Position numbers and translations under genes: made by a program | Notes under the pieces: generated by a model | Told to the model about the DNA's origin: nothing | Seen by the model: only the letters and a program-made list of their open reading frames with translations | Database searches by the model: none | Part shown: positions 44,194 through 54,477 of the stretch, piece after piece | Layout of the letters: each line of letters starts with the position of its first letter | Numbering within the stretch: the stretch's first letter is position 1 | NCBI GenBank assembly: GCA_041399085.1 | Contig: JAWKTM010000007.1 | Location: 153,773-217,772, forward strand | Direction: 5' to 3' | Origin: JAWKTM01 sp041399085 | Lineage (GTDB): Bacteria; Planctomycetota; Planctomycetia; Pirellulales; Pirellulaceae | DNA length: 64,000 bases

Positions 44194-45141
44194 ATGCGGC
44201 GAGCAAAAATCACCATCGTTGGCGCGGGAAATGTGGGAGCTACGACGGCTCATTGGTGCGCGGCGGCCGAGTTGGGCGACATCGTGCTGTTGGACATTCC
44301 GGCCACCGAAGACATGCCGAAGGGCAAGGCGTTGGACCTGATGCAATCGTCGCCGATCATGGGCTTCGATTCCAATGTGGTCGGCACGACCAGCTACGAA
44401 GCGACGGCCGGCAGCGACGTGGTGGTGATTACGGCTGGCTTGCCGCGTAAGCCGGGGATGAGTCGCGATGATCTGTTGGCCACGAATGCCAAGATCGTGA
44501 CGGCCGTCTCCGAGCAGGTGAAGACGCACAGCCCGAACGCGGTGGTGATCGTGGTTAGCAATCCGCTGGACGCGATGGTGCAACGTGCGTTGCAAGTGAC
44601 CGGCTTCCCGCCGAACCGCGTGCTCGGACAGGCGGGCGTGCTCGACACGGCTCGGTATCGCACGTTTCTGGCGATGGAATTGGGCGTCAGTGTCGAGGAT
44701 ATCTCGGCGCTGCTGATGGGCGGCCACGGCGATACAATGGTGCCAATGCCCAGTTGCACGAGCGTCGGCGGCATTCCGGTTACCCAGTTGATCGCGCCCG
44801 AGCGACTGGCGGAGATCGTGGATCGCACGCGAAAGGGCGGCGCGGAGATCGTCGGTCTGTTGAAGACCGGCAGCGCTTATTACGCCCCGGCGGCCGCTTC
44901 GGCCCAGATGGTCGAAGCGATCGTGCGGGACAAAAAGCGGTTGATTCCTTGTGCGGCGTACTGCGACAAGGAATATGGGGTAGGTGGCTTCTACGTGGGC
45001 GTGCCCGTCGTGTTGGGCTCGGGCGGCGTCGAGAAGATCGTAGAGCTGAAGTTGACCGAGCAGGAACAAGCCGATTTCCAGAAGAGCGTGGATGCGGTGA
45101 AGGAATTGGTCGAGACGATGGGCAAGTTGATGGCATCGTAG
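44194..45141 (+). CDS. mdh: Malate dehydrogenase (NAD-dependent)
   Basis: A 315-residue enzyme of the LDH-like MDH class, which interconverts malate and oxaloacetate in the TCA cycle. ATG 44194 has GAGGAG upstream (a TTG at 44185 is in frame but overlaps the ribosome-site spacing). The Rossmann motif is GAGNVGATTAHW (residues 10-21). VSNPLDAM and VLDTARYRTFLA (substrate-binding Arg) follow, with the catalytic H178 in GGHGDTMVP. Length is typical of bacterial malate dehydrogenases of this class. It is single-copy in the window, followed by a hairpin at 45255. Confidence 0.95.
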   Translation: MRRAKITIVGAGNVGATTAHWCAAAELGDIVLLDIPATEDMPKGKALDLMQSSPIMGFDSNVVGTTSYEATAGSDVVVITAGLPRKPGMSRDDLLATNAKIVTAVSEQVKTHSPNAVVIVVSNPLDAMVQRALQVTGFPPNRVLGQAGVLDTARYRTFLAMELGVSVEDISALLMGGHGDTMVPMPSCTSVGGIPVTQLIAPERLAEIVDRTRKGGAEIVGLLKTGSAYYAPAAASAQMVEAIVRDKKRLIPCAAYCDKEYGVGGFYVGVPVVLGSGGVEKIVELKLTEQEQADFQKSVDAVKELVETMGKLMAS

Positions 45142-45254
45142 TTGGCGTCCATGTTTCGCGTAGAACGAAAAATGCTGACGTTGACTTTCGCCAAGAGCTT
45201 GGTTAAAAACGTTCCCTTACGACTTAGTTCGTAGGCGGCCGGAATCGCTTCAGA

Positions 45255-45280
45255 CGCCCGCACTCGACCGAGTGCGGGCG
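45255..45280 (+). terminator. Strong hairpin after mdh, possible terminator or leader structure
   Basis: Perfect 11-bp stem CGCCCGCACTC/GAGTGCGGGCG with tetraloop GACC, 114 bases after mdh and 28 before the next start. There is no T run afterwards, so it could alternatively be a leader element of the next gene. Confidence 0.45.
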
Positions 45281-45307
45281 GTCCTCAACCCAACCGGACA
45301 ACTACCG

Positions 45308-46075
45308 ATGAATCGAATCGCCACGCTGGCGTCGCAGGTCGTTTCGAAATCTCCAAGCCATTCATCCGCCGCATCCCAGTCGGCGGTCAAAGACCGACCG
45401 GACCTTCCTCACGCCCTCGTCGGTCCGCTGCATTACGAGAAAAACTATGCCTATCCACTCGTGATCTGGCTGCACGGTCCGAATGGCGACGAGGGGGAAA
45501 TCCGCCACGTCATTCCGCACATCAGTTTGCGGAACTACGTGTCGATCGCCCCGCGCGGCACCTGCCGGATGCGAGACGGCTCGCTCGGGTTTCGCTGGGA
45601 TCAAAGCGATTCGTCGATCTCTCGGGCCGAAGAAAACGTGATGCAGTGCATCGAGCAAGCTCGGCTGTCTTATCACGTTGCCGCGCATCGGATTTTCATC
45701 GCCGGATATCGTTGCGGCGGCACGATGGCGATGCGACTGGCGCTTCGGCATCCGGAATGGTTTGCCGGGGCGTTGTCGTTTGACGGCGGATTCCCCACGG
45801 GCGACGCTCCGCTGGCCAACTTGGAAGGGGCTCGGCGGTTGCCGCTCATGATCGCGCGCGGTTCCGAGTCGCGGAGCTATCCGGTCGAAACCCTCTGCGA
45901 AGAACTGCGTCTGTTCCATGCGGCTCGGATGAAAGTCACCGTGCGTCTCTACCCGGGCGACGGCGAGCTAACCACGAAGATGCTCCAGGACATGGACCAT
46001 TGGATCATGGAACAAGTCACCGGCCAGCGAACGGCCGAGGAAGCTTACGACTCGTCATTGGAAGAGTCGAACTAG
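45308..46075 (+). CDS. Alpha/beta hydrolase-fold protein lacking the catalytic serine
   Basis: A 255-residue protein related to phospholipase/carboxylesterases (YPLVIWLHGPNGDEGEIR, RIFIAGYRCGGTMAMRLALRHP, FAGALSFDGGFP). In active relatives the elbow is GxSxGG; here it is G-Y-R135-C136-G-G, with no serine. The usual catalytic GHE near the C terminus reads GDGELT, without histidine. The frame shows no sign of a nearby indel. It is therefore probably a non-catalytic (pseudo-)hydrolase, or uses C136 in a different way. It is soluble, with no signal peptide. ATG 45308 has only a weak ribosome site. Confidence 0.75.
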   Translation: MNRIATLASQVVSKSPSHSSAASQSAVKDRPDLPHALVGPLHYEKNYAYPLVIWLHGPNGDEGEIRHVIPHISLRNYVSIAPRGTCRMRDGSLGFRWDQSDSSISRAEENVMQCIEQARLSYHVAAHRIFIAGYRCGGTMAMRLALRHPEWFAGALSFDGGFPTGDAPLANLEGARRLPLMIARGSESRSYPVETLCEELRLFHAARMKVTVRLYPGDGELTTKMLQDMDHWIMEQVTGQRTAEEAYDSSLEESN

Positions 46076-46225
46076 TCCGTGCGCCACGTAGCGTCGTCCT
46101 GACTACGCTGAAGTCTCTATTTGCACGGTTCATGGGGTTCAAGACTCCGACCGCCGATATGAGCCGGAGCCTAGCTGTATACGCTCCGGTTGCTCGGGCC
46201 TGAGTGGCGCCGATGCAACCTCATA

Positions 46226-46891
46226 CTAAACCGCGGCGTTGGCTGTGGGTTCAAGCTCGTCGACCAGCTCGTCGGGTTCGGCCGGTCGGACTCGGGCAAC
46301 TTGCCAATTCACGGCCGCGATCACCAAGAATAGCGCCGCGCCGGTGATGTCGATCGTCAAGCCGACGCGATACTCGCCGATGTGTGTGATCGGGGCCAAC
46401 AGCAATGCGGCCGAGAGGAATAACAGCCCGCGGCTCAACAGCGACAGCCGCGTGCTGAGCCAGCCGGCTAGCCCGGCAGCCAGAGCGAGGATGCCGAACA
46501 AAGCGGCCAGCACGGCATGAATCACCGCGAATGCGGTCAACTGGCCGTCGATGGGGGCGAGCAGCAACAGAGCCGGACGGTAGACAAACATATAAGGCAA
46601 CGTGAACCCAACTAACGAAAAACGAAATGCCGCCCACGAGGTCTTCATGATCGGCGCCTCGGCAATCGACGCGCTGGCATAACCGGCAAGCGCGCTGGCG
46701 GAGTGACCATCGACATCATGCCAAAGTAGAAAATGAACAGGTGGGCCGCCAAGAAGCACGCGGATTCGCCCAACCTTGACCATCAGCGTGGCCATCAGCA
46801 AATAACAAACGACGGACGGCACGCCCATTCCAAGGATCAGCGAGCAAACCATGATGCCCACGAGAGCCAGGAACAGATTGGTTTCGACCAC
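46226..46891 (-). CDS. TRAP transporter fused permease (4TM/12TM), C-terminal part, frameshifted
   Basis: The 221-residue frame continues the permease at 46837-48579 after an indel near 46895. It begins with VETNLFLALVGIMVCSLILGMGVPSV, the last DctM-type helices. A further pair of indels (46690-46760) is indicated because FLAAHLFIFYFGMMSMVTPP is encoded in another frame between LLMATLMV and LAGYASASIAEAP. Several more hydrophobic segments follow, ending at a hydrophilic tail. The protein imports an organic acid through an ion-driven mechanism, together with the TAXI-type binding protein. Confidence 0.8.
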   Translation of the reverse strand: MVETNLFLALVGIMVCSLILGMGVPSVVCYLLMATLMVKVGRIRVLLGGPPVHFLLWHDVDGHSASALAGYASASIAEAPIMKTSWAAFRFSLVGFTLPYMFVYRPALLLLAPIDGQLTAFAVIHAVLAALFGILALAAGLAGWLSTRLSLLSRGLLFLSAALLLAPITHIGEYRVGLTIDITGAALFLVIAAVNWQVARVRPAEPDELVDELEPTANAAV

Positions 46892-48579
46892 GCCCTTGAT
46901 CGCCGCCTTTCAAAGTCCGTCGCGATTCCCGTTTGCTGAACGATACCGATGATGATGCCCACGCACGCGCTGGCTGCCACCAAGGAAATGCCATTCTTCG
47001 CGGACTTCGTGAGCGATTGCAGCATTTCCGGGCGCCAAGCCGGATGAATTAAGCCAAAGACTAGCAAGCCCAGCATACCGACAATCGCCGAACTGAGCAG
47101 CGATCCAATCATCAACAACAGCGAGAGACTCTCGGTCCCCGGATGAATCCCGAGTTTGCCAAAAAGGGACTCATCCAACCGGGCAGCGAATCTGAGCGGA
47201 ATCATCGCTTGATGAACGACGACGACGGTTATGAAGCTGACAACCACCAGGATTCTCGAGGCGAAACCCAAGGCGAGGCTTTTTCGCATCGTGGCCAGAA
47301 CCAAAATGATAGCGAGCGAACCCGTGACCGCGCGAAACGGCGAGAAATTCAATGCCAGCAATGCGATGAGCACGCCCAACGCGCCGACGAAAACAATCGC
47401 CTCGTACTGCAGCAACGAACGCTGGTTGAAATCTTGGGCGTCCACCGCGCCGGTACCCAACCGGCGCGAGTAGAGAAAGACGATGACCAGGATTGAAATG
47501 TAAAACAGCGCTGCCGGGATTGCGGCAGCCTTCATGATGTCTAGGAAGCCGCCCTTCAATTCAATGAGTTCCAGCATCATGTACGCGCCGGCGCCCATTA
47601 CCGGCGGAACCAGCGCGCCGCCCGATGCCGCGGCTGCCGTGATGCCGCCCGCGACGTGACGAGGAAACCGTGCCGCGCGCATCATCGGGATGGTAAACGA
47701 GCCGGTTGTGACGGCGTTCGCCACCGCGCTGCCGGAAAGCGAACCCATCAAGCCGCTGGCCAGCACCGAAACCATCGCCGGGCCGCCACGAAAGCGACCA
47801 AAGACCTTTGTCGCGAAGTCAATGATGAACTGAGTCGCGCCGGACATCTCCAGAAACGAGCCGAACACGACGAACAGAAACACGTAACTGAACATGACGC
47901 TGGCTGCCACGCCGAATACGCCCAACGATTGGATGTACGTGGTGCTGACGATATCCTTGGCGCTTTGGCCAGCATGCGGAAACATATTGTCGGGCAGAAT
48001 GGGCCAATCATTCTGGTTGCTCAAGTAGCAATAGTACGAGTGGGCCATGAACAGAACGGCCAGGATGGGAACGATCCAGCCAATGCTTCGTCGAGTGGCT
48101 TCGAGCACTAGCAGCAGGCCGATCACACCGATCACGAAGTCCGTCGTGGTCTCGATGCCGGCGCGGTTGCCTAGCGATTGGCCCAGTGCCCACCAGCCTT
48201 CAAACAGCGGCTCGGTTTGCACCACGACGTATCCACAGCAGATGACGACCAGCACGGCCAGCACGACGTCCACGGCTCGCAGCGCGACCACGTTTTTCAG
48301 CTTGGGCGACAGCGGATAAACCAGGTAGCACAAGACCAGTCCCAACCCCACAAAAACGGCGAGCGCCGACTGAGGCTGCAACAGGTTGTAATTGACTTCG
48401 ATCAGCGTGAAAAAGCAAAGCGCGACGCCCAAGACCGTGACGACGTGCTTACGAATCTGGTCGAACACCGCTGCTGGCTCCTCAAAGGTCGCCGAAGTTT
48501 TCGGCAGGTAGGCGGCCGTCTTGCTCCGCACGAACGGACCGGACAGAAGTGGGGCGCTGCTCCCAACGCCGCGTCGCAA
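46837..48579 (-). CDS. TRAP transporter fused permease (DctQM, 4TM/12TM), N-terminal part
   Basis: The membrane protein shows an initial four-helix DctQ-like part (VVTVLGVALCFFTLIEVNYN, VVLAVLVVICCGYVVV) and a DctM-like core (MFSYVFLFVVFGSFLEMSGA, MVSVLASGLMGSLSGSAVANA, GGITAAAASGGALVPPVMGAGAYMM), which makes it a TIGR02123-type fused permease. It runs out of frame near 46895 and the missing part is at 46226-46891. The start codon at 48579 is a TTG with no clear ribosome site; the true start may be nearby. The TAXI substrate-binding gene precedes it on the same strand, as expected for a TRAP-TAXI importer, whose known substrates include glutamate and dicarboxylates. Confidence 0.85.
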   Translation of the reverse strand: MRRGVGSSAPLLSGPFVRSKTAAYLPKTSATFEEPAAVFDQIRKHVVTVLGVALCFFTLIEVNYNLLQPQSALAVFVGLGLVLCYLVYPLSPKLKNVVALRAVDVVLAVLVVICCGYVVVQTEPLFEGWWALGQSLGNRAGIETTTDFVIGVIGLLLVLEATRRSIGWIVPILAVLFMAHSYYCYLSNQNDWPILPDNMFPHAGQSAKDIVSTTYIQSLGVFGVAASVMFSYVFLFVVFGSFLEMSGATQFIIDFATKVFGRFRGGPAMVSVLASGLMGSLSGSAVANAVTTGSFTIPMMRAARFPRHVAGGITAAAASGGALVPPVMGAGAYMMLELIELKGGFLDIMKAAAIPAALFYISILVIVFLYSRRLGTGAVDAQDFNQRSLLQYEAIVFVGALGVLIALLALNFSPFRAVTGSLAIILVLATMRKSLALGFASRILVVVSFITVVVVHQAMIPLRFAARLDESLFGKLGIHPGTESLSLLLMIGSLLSSAIVGMLGLLVFGLIHPAWRPEMLQSLTKSAKNGISLVAASACVGIIIGIVQQTGIATDFERRRSRAWSKPICSWLSWASWFAR

Positions 48580-48640
48580 TCACGACGCCGATAAACCAAG
48601 CCCATCATCCAAATGTGAGCGATAGTCCCAATCGGCCGAA

Positions 48641-49780
48641 TCAGTTGGCCTCCGAAGGCGATTCATCGGTTGTGGGCGAGGCAGCGTCGGCGTCATCGCC
48701 GCCCGCTGCCTCCGACTCGGCCGGAGACGCGGAATCCGATGGCGTTTCCGCCGAATTCGTTGCATCGGCTGCATCGCTTGGCCAGATGCCGGCTTCCTTG
48801 TAGAAGCGAATCGCGCCGGGATGGAACTCGGTTCCCGTATTCCGAATCGCGTTCTTGGGATTGATGGATTTGCCGGCGGGGTGTTTGGCGGCCACTTCCT
48901 CGCGATTCTCCCAGATCGTTTTCGTCAGTTGATAGACAAGCTCTTCGTCTTGGCCCGCCGAGGTGATCAGATGCATCGAGCCGACGTTCAAGGTGGGAAA
49001 ATCATCATCCAACCCCTTGTAAGTGCCGCCGGGAACCGTCGCGTCGTGGAAGAACGGATACTTCTCGATCAACCGCTGTCGCACTTGCTCGTCGTAGGGG
49101 ACAAAAAACACGTCAAACGTACTGGTCGCTTGCGTGATGGATCCGGTGGGGACAGCGCCCCCCAAAAAAGCGGCGTCGGCCGAACCGTCGCCCAGCAAAT
49201 CGACGGCGCCACTTTGAGTTGCGTTCACCTGCGTGAACTCGTCCCACTTCAAGCCGTGCTCTTCGACCAGCGGGCGAACGAACATTTCAAAACCAGCGCC
49301 CGACGGACCGACAATTACGCGTTTGCCTTTCAAATCGGCAATCGAACGGATGCCTGAGTCGGAACGCGTGATGAACATGCCGACATTTGGCGCCAGAGTC
49401 ATGATCGAACGGACGTCGTAGGCTTTTTCCCAGCCCGATTCGCCCCGCACCGCGAAGTAAGTGATGGCCGCATTCGATAACGCCATCTCAAGTTCGCCCT
49501 GTTCCAGTTTTCGAATGTTCTCTTGCGATCCCTTCGTTCCCTTGGCCTGCACCTTCCATCCATTATCGCCCTTGTGCGCGTTCAGCACTTCAGCAATCGC
49601 GCCGCCAACCACCGGAAACGCACCGCCGACTGGAGCCGTGCCCATACTCAAAAACTTGCTACGTCCGCCTCCGCCCCCGCCGCTTCCGTTTTCACCGTTG
49701 GAGCAACCGCTGACAACGAACGAGACTACGGCGGCAAACATGAGAGCGGCGCGGATTCGCGCTACTGAGAACTGCGTCAT
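48641..49780 (-). CDS. TRAP transporter solute receptor, TAXI family
   Basis: A 379-residue lipoprotein from ATG 49780. The signal MTQFSVARIRAALMFAAVVS ends in VVSGC, then a Gly-rich linker. The TAXI domain follows: MGTAPVGGAFPVVGGAIAEV, VQAKGTKGSQENIRKLEQGE, MFITRSDSGIRSIADLKGK and DEELVYQLTKTIWENREEV. The last 45 residues are an acidic Ala/Ser/Glu tail. Such proteins capture an organic acid in the periplasm and deliver it to the fused permease encoded immediately downstream. Gly linker and lipid anchor suggest attachment to the membrane. Confidence 0.92.
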   Translation of the reverse strand: MTQFSVARIRAALMFAAVVSFVVSGCSNGENGSGGGGGGRSKFLSMGTAPVGGAFPVVGGAIAEVLNAHKGDNGWKVQAKGTKGSQENIRKLEQGELEMALSNAAITYFAVRGESGWEKAYDVRSIMTLAPNVGMFITRSDSGIRSIADLKGKRVIVGPSGAGFEMFVRPLVEEHGLKWDEFTQVNATQSGAVDLLGDGSADAAFLGGAVPTGSITQATSTFDVFFVPYDEQVRQRLIEKYPFFHDATVPGGTYKGLDDDFPTLNVGSMHLITSAGQDEELVYQLTKTIWENREEVAAKHPAGKSINPKNAIRNTGTEFHPGAIRFYKEAGIWPSDAADATNSAETPSDSASPAESEAAGGDDADAASPTTDESPSEAN

Positions 49781-50114
49781 CGGCTTGATCCTGTGCGTAG
49801 GTGGGCCAAAGGAGTCCGAACGGGCGGACGGCGGGATGATCGTCGAAAGCACTGCGAATCGTACCACGCCGAGAATTCGTCGGCCAGTATCAGCGACTCA
49901 ACGCGCCGTGTGGACAACGAAAGGCGTGTTGTCATACCGAGCCGTTCTCTCATGAAACCGACCCGCCGTGTAAATGACCGGTCGTTGGGGGCGAGATTCG
50001 CTGGCCCGCTGGTTTTCTGCTATAACGACCGGCAACAGCGAAGCGGCGCGGGGCAGTGTTTTGACTCGCGGGTCCCAGCGGCCCATTCCTCACTCTCCAG
50101 GAAAGGCACGCTCG

Positions 50115-51268
50115 ATGTCGTTCGAAATTGTTTGCAACTCGTGTTTCTCGACGATTCGGGCCGCGGAAAATCTTCGTGGCAAACACGTAGCTTGTCCGCG
50201 CTGCAAATCGCCGATCGCGGTCCCCACGGCCGAAGTGAGCGACGGCGAGTTGGCGGCTGATGATCTCGTGGCGGGCGAGATTCCGCTTGAAGGCGGGGGC
50301 GACGTGGGTGACTGGGATCAATTGATCGGTCTCGAACAGTCGGCTCAAGTCGCGATCGGCCTTGACGAGCAGCAAGGGCCCGCCGGTGACGAAGTCGAAC
50401 GAAAGATCGAGTCCTATCTGGGACGAAAGGTCGAGGCCAGTGTCAGCATCCCGGCGCACTTGCTGCCGAATATTCGTCGCGGACTGCGGCTGTTGTTCTT
50501 CACGGCCGTGCTTCAACTGGTAACCATTGTTTTGGCTTCGATCGGCGTGGGACTGTTTTGGGCCGCCGCCGAGATGGCCGTCATCGAGTTGGCTTCCCAA
50601 GCGCCGAAGATGATGGCGCCGGATGCCGAGTTGGCCAAGCCCGAACCCAGTCCGCTGCTGGCAATGGCGGCCGTAACGGCGACGGTGGCCGTTGTCGTCC
50701 AGCCAATCGCCGCGGCCGCCTATTCCATTCTGGTCCCCGTGGATCTAACGGGAACTTATTTTGTCTCTGGCTGCCGTCGGAAAAATCGTGCCGGAAGATG
50801 ATTCAATGGTCGCTGATCGTCAAACTGATCGGGCCGGTGGTGGTTGTGCTGTCACTGTTACTGTTGTTAGTGAGTCCCTGGTTCTTAATTCTCACCGTGG
50901 CATTGGCCGTTGGCACGCTGGCCGCCGCCTGGACATTGACGATGCTGGGACTGCAACGTTTTGCTACCTTTTTGCAACGTCAAGAGCTCATGGATGAGGG
51001 GCTACAACTCATGATTACCGGACTCTGTCTAATAGCCGGTGGCGTGATCGTGCCCGGCGCGGTGCTGGGAATGCTGCTAGGCGGGCACTGGGCCATGGTG
51101 CTCACCATTTTCGTTTGTATAACAATCGCGTGTGGCTATTTGTTCCGACACGCGCCGCTGGAGTTCTTAGTGAATGGCTTCATGTATGGCACCGGAGCGG
51201 GCTTCGTCATGCGATATGGTAACTTTTTGAGTGCTCTGCATCATGTGCGCACAAAGGTGACGCGATGA
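50115..51268 (+). CDS. Zinc-ribbon membrane protein with multiple transmembrane helices, frameshifted
   Basis: ATG 50115 follows AGGAAAGG. The N terminus is a zinc ribbon with C7/C10 and C27/C30 (FEIVCNSCFS, ACPRCKSPI). An acidic linker of about 90 residues follows, then several transmembrane segments: LRLLFFTAVLQLVTIVLASI and others in the first frame, and IVKLIGPVVVVLSLLLLLVS and MITGLCLIAGGVIVPGAVL after the frame changes in a TTTT run near 50757. The downstream frame ends at 51268. This 'zinc-ribbon plus membrane' design is typical of planctomycete hypothetical proteins. Function unknown. Confidence 0.75.
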
Positions 51269-51314
51269 TGATTTTGGCCGAGTCTCAGCTCCCCAGTGCC
51301 GAGTCTCAGCGTTC

Positions 51315-51460
51315 CAGCAGGAGCTTCGGTCTCCCTAATGTCTCAGCAGGAGCTTCGGTCTCCCGAATGCCTCAGCAGGAGCTTCGGTCTCCCCTGTGTC
51401 TCAGCGGGAGCTTCGGTCTTCCCAATTATCTCAGCGGGAGCTTCGGTCTCCCGTATGCGT
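51315..51460. repeat. Five-unit tandem array of 29-bp repeats with UUCG-type hairpins
   Basis: Units start at 51315, 51344, 51373, 51402 and 51432. Each contains CAGCAGGAGCTTCGGTCTCC or CAGCGGGAG, where GGAG pairs with CTCC and the intervening bases include C-TTCG-G. Gaps between units carry 4-7 variable bases. It lies between the zinc-ribbon gene and CsbD. Confidence 0.85.
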
Positions 51461-51560
51461 GAAGCGGGCACAAAAAGAAGCGGAACTACGCGACAGATCG
51501 TGGTCCCCTGCCGCGCGTCCCGCTTCCATTGGTTGTGGAATTCGCTCAACGCCCTACGCC

Positions 51561-51758
51561 CTATAGGCCGCGGGCGAACTCGTCGACTTCGCGTTCCGCT
51601 CGTTCTTTTTCGTATCCGTATCGCTCCTGGACGCGGCCGGCCAGTTCTTCCCGTCTGCCCTTGGCTTGATCCAGATCGTCATCCGTTAGCTTGCCCCATT
51701 GTTGGCGGGCGCGACCTTTAAAATTCTTCCATTTGCCTTCAATCTGATCCCAGTTCAT
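51561..51758 (-). CDS. CsbD family stress response protein
   Basis: A 65-residue soluble protein from ATG 51758. MNWDQIEGKWKNFKGRARQ and WGKLTDDDLDQAKGRREEL are diagnostic of CsbD, ending in a charged region with DEFARGL. CsbD proteins are among the most strongly induced small proteins in general stress responses; their biochemical role is unknown. Upstream, on the opposite strand, lies a DUF3309 gene, another small stress-associated family. The tandem array at 51315-51460 lies downstream of this gene. Confidence 0.9.
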   Translation of the reverse strand: MNWDQIEGKWKNFKGRARQQWGKLTDDDLDQAKGRREELAGRVQERYGYEKERAEREVDEFARGL

Positions 51759-51982
51759 CGCTCTCCTCCGAATAAAGATGGTTGAGAATCCCTTAACCGA
51801 CGGCGTTGTGATACCGCCGGTCCAGGGTTGAGCTGATGCAAAGTGCGTGCCGCTATTCAGAGATGGCACACCGAGTGCTTGCTACTCACAACTCGTGCCG
51901 CGGCGTATTCAGCCGAGTTGGCTGAAACGAGTGGACTATATGTCATGCCGCGTGATCAGATTACGAAGAAGAGGCAAATCCC

Positions 51983-52132
51983 ATGTTAGAGATCGTGCTC
52001 ATCGTCCTACTGGTTCTCTTGTTATTAGGCGCTTTACCAGCGTGGCCCCATAGCCGTTCCTGGGGATATTATCCCAGTGGTGGGTTGGGCTTGTTGCTAA
52101 TCATTGTCTTAGTACTGATTCTGCTGCTGTAG
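51983..52132 (+). CDS. DUF3309 family small membrane protein, 49 residues
   Basis: ATG 51983 with GAGG eight bases upstream; TAG at 52130-52132. The product is MLEIVLIVLLVLLLLGALP, then AWPHSRSWGYYPSGG, then a second hydrophobic stretch. The sequence WPHSRSWGYYPSGG between two membrane helices is the DUF3309 signature. The role is unknown; members are often stress-induced and sit near other such genes, here CsbD. Usually missed because of its size. Confidence 0.85.
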   Translation: MLEIVLIVLLVLLLLGALPAWPHSRSWGYYPSGGLGLLLIIVLVLILLL

Positions 52133-52161
52133 CAACATCAGACTAACAGGCCGACTCTCGG

Positions 52162-52671
52162 TCAGCGGCGCGCTTCGCGGATTAAGTGCGTGAGCTCGGG
52201 CAGGATGATCCGCTCCATCGCCAACCGCACGGCGTTTCGCGAGCCGGGCATTGTGAGCAACAGTGTGCGATCCATCAGCCCGCCGACCGCACGGCTGAGG
52301 ATGGCTGCCGCTCCGATTTCCTGATAGCTGAGCATGCGAAACAGTTCGCCGTAGCCAGGGAGCGGCTTCGTTAGCAAAGCAACCACGGTTTCGTAAGTTT
52401 GATCGCGCGAGCTGATGCCCGTTCCTCCGGTCATCAGCACGGCGTCGACGGCGGGATCATCGCGGAATCGGGTCAGCAACGGACGCATGCGTACGGGATC
52501 GTCGGGAATGATTTCGCGGTAGGAAATTTCGTGTCCTGCCGCGATCAGCTTGTCAATCAGCAGTTGGCCGCCCGTGTCGGTTTCGATAGTCCGTGTGTCG
52601 CTGACGGTGATCACCGCGCAGCGTGCCTGAGCTGGAGCGGTTGCCTTATGTTCGTCGGGTGTCGTGGACAT
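52162..52671 (-). CDS. moaB: Molybdenum cofactor biosynthesis protein MoaB/MogA family
   Basis: A 169-residue protein. RCAVITVSDTRTIETDTGG (substrate-binding start), IPDDPVRMRPLLTRF, and LMTGGTGISSRDQTYETV (molybdopterin-binding motif) are diagnostic, with TMPGSRNAVRLAMERIILPEL at the end. Family members adenylylate molybdopterin before molybdenum insertion (MogA), or are closely related, partly redundant proteins (MoaB). Length and sequence fit MoaB best. It is convergent with DUF3309 and divergent from xylA, with no other Moco genes nearby. Confidence 0.92.
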   Translation of the reverse strand: MSTTPDEHKATAPAQARCAVITVSDTRTIETDTGGQLLIDKLIAAGHEISYREIIPDDPVRMRPLLTRFRDDPAVDAVLMTGGTGISSRDQTYETVVALLTKPLPGYGELFRMLSYQEIGAAAILSRAVGGLMDRTLLLTMPGSRNAVRLAMERIILPELTHLIREARR

Positions 52672-52859
52672 CGGAATTACTTGGCGAAGACGGGGAGTTT
52701 GAGAGGTCGGAAGTTGACGCGGGGCATCGCACTACGCCGTGCATCGTAGCGAACCGTGGAGCGTGCGGCTCTGCCCGTTGTCGGCGGGCCGTGTTTGTGC
52801 CACCATACGGCTCGAATTGACCGACCCGTCTCCCTTTCATTTTGCCGGACGAAAAAGAA

Positions 52860-54170
<1,311 letters not shown>

Positions 54171-54202
54171 ACCCGCCGATTCGAAAAACGAAACTTGCGA
54201 GC

Positions 54203-54231
54203 AGGCCCACCGCGACGAGCGATGGGCCTTT
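54203..54231 (+). terminator. Rho-independent terminator of xylA
   Basis: Stem AGGCCCA/TGGGCCT extended by CGC/GCG, with GACGA in the loop and a TTT tail, beginning 33 bases after the xylA stop. Confidence 0.7.
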
Positions 54232-54477
54232 CGCATGCGCGGCGCTGCGTCAAGAGTGGCCCACTTCCTACAATTCGGAAGATCGTTGCCCGCGTCGCAA
54301 ATTAGGAAAAAGCCACCTTAAAACCATTCGCGTGGATTTGGAAAGCGCGTCGTGAGGGCGTAGCATTTGGTTGCGCTCCGCGGGAATGCGGCTGACCGCC
54401 TCCGCACACGTGCCCGTGGAGCGGGCTGAATTGCGTTTTGGTGGGCAGTGCAACTGGGAACTAAGGCGCCGAACTCG

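Noticed and set aside
51265..51462. 65-codon frame across the 29-bp repeats
   Set aside because: Codes only for the repeat itself (RSFGL-type units); start overlaps the previous gene's stop by chance and there is no support beyond the repeats.
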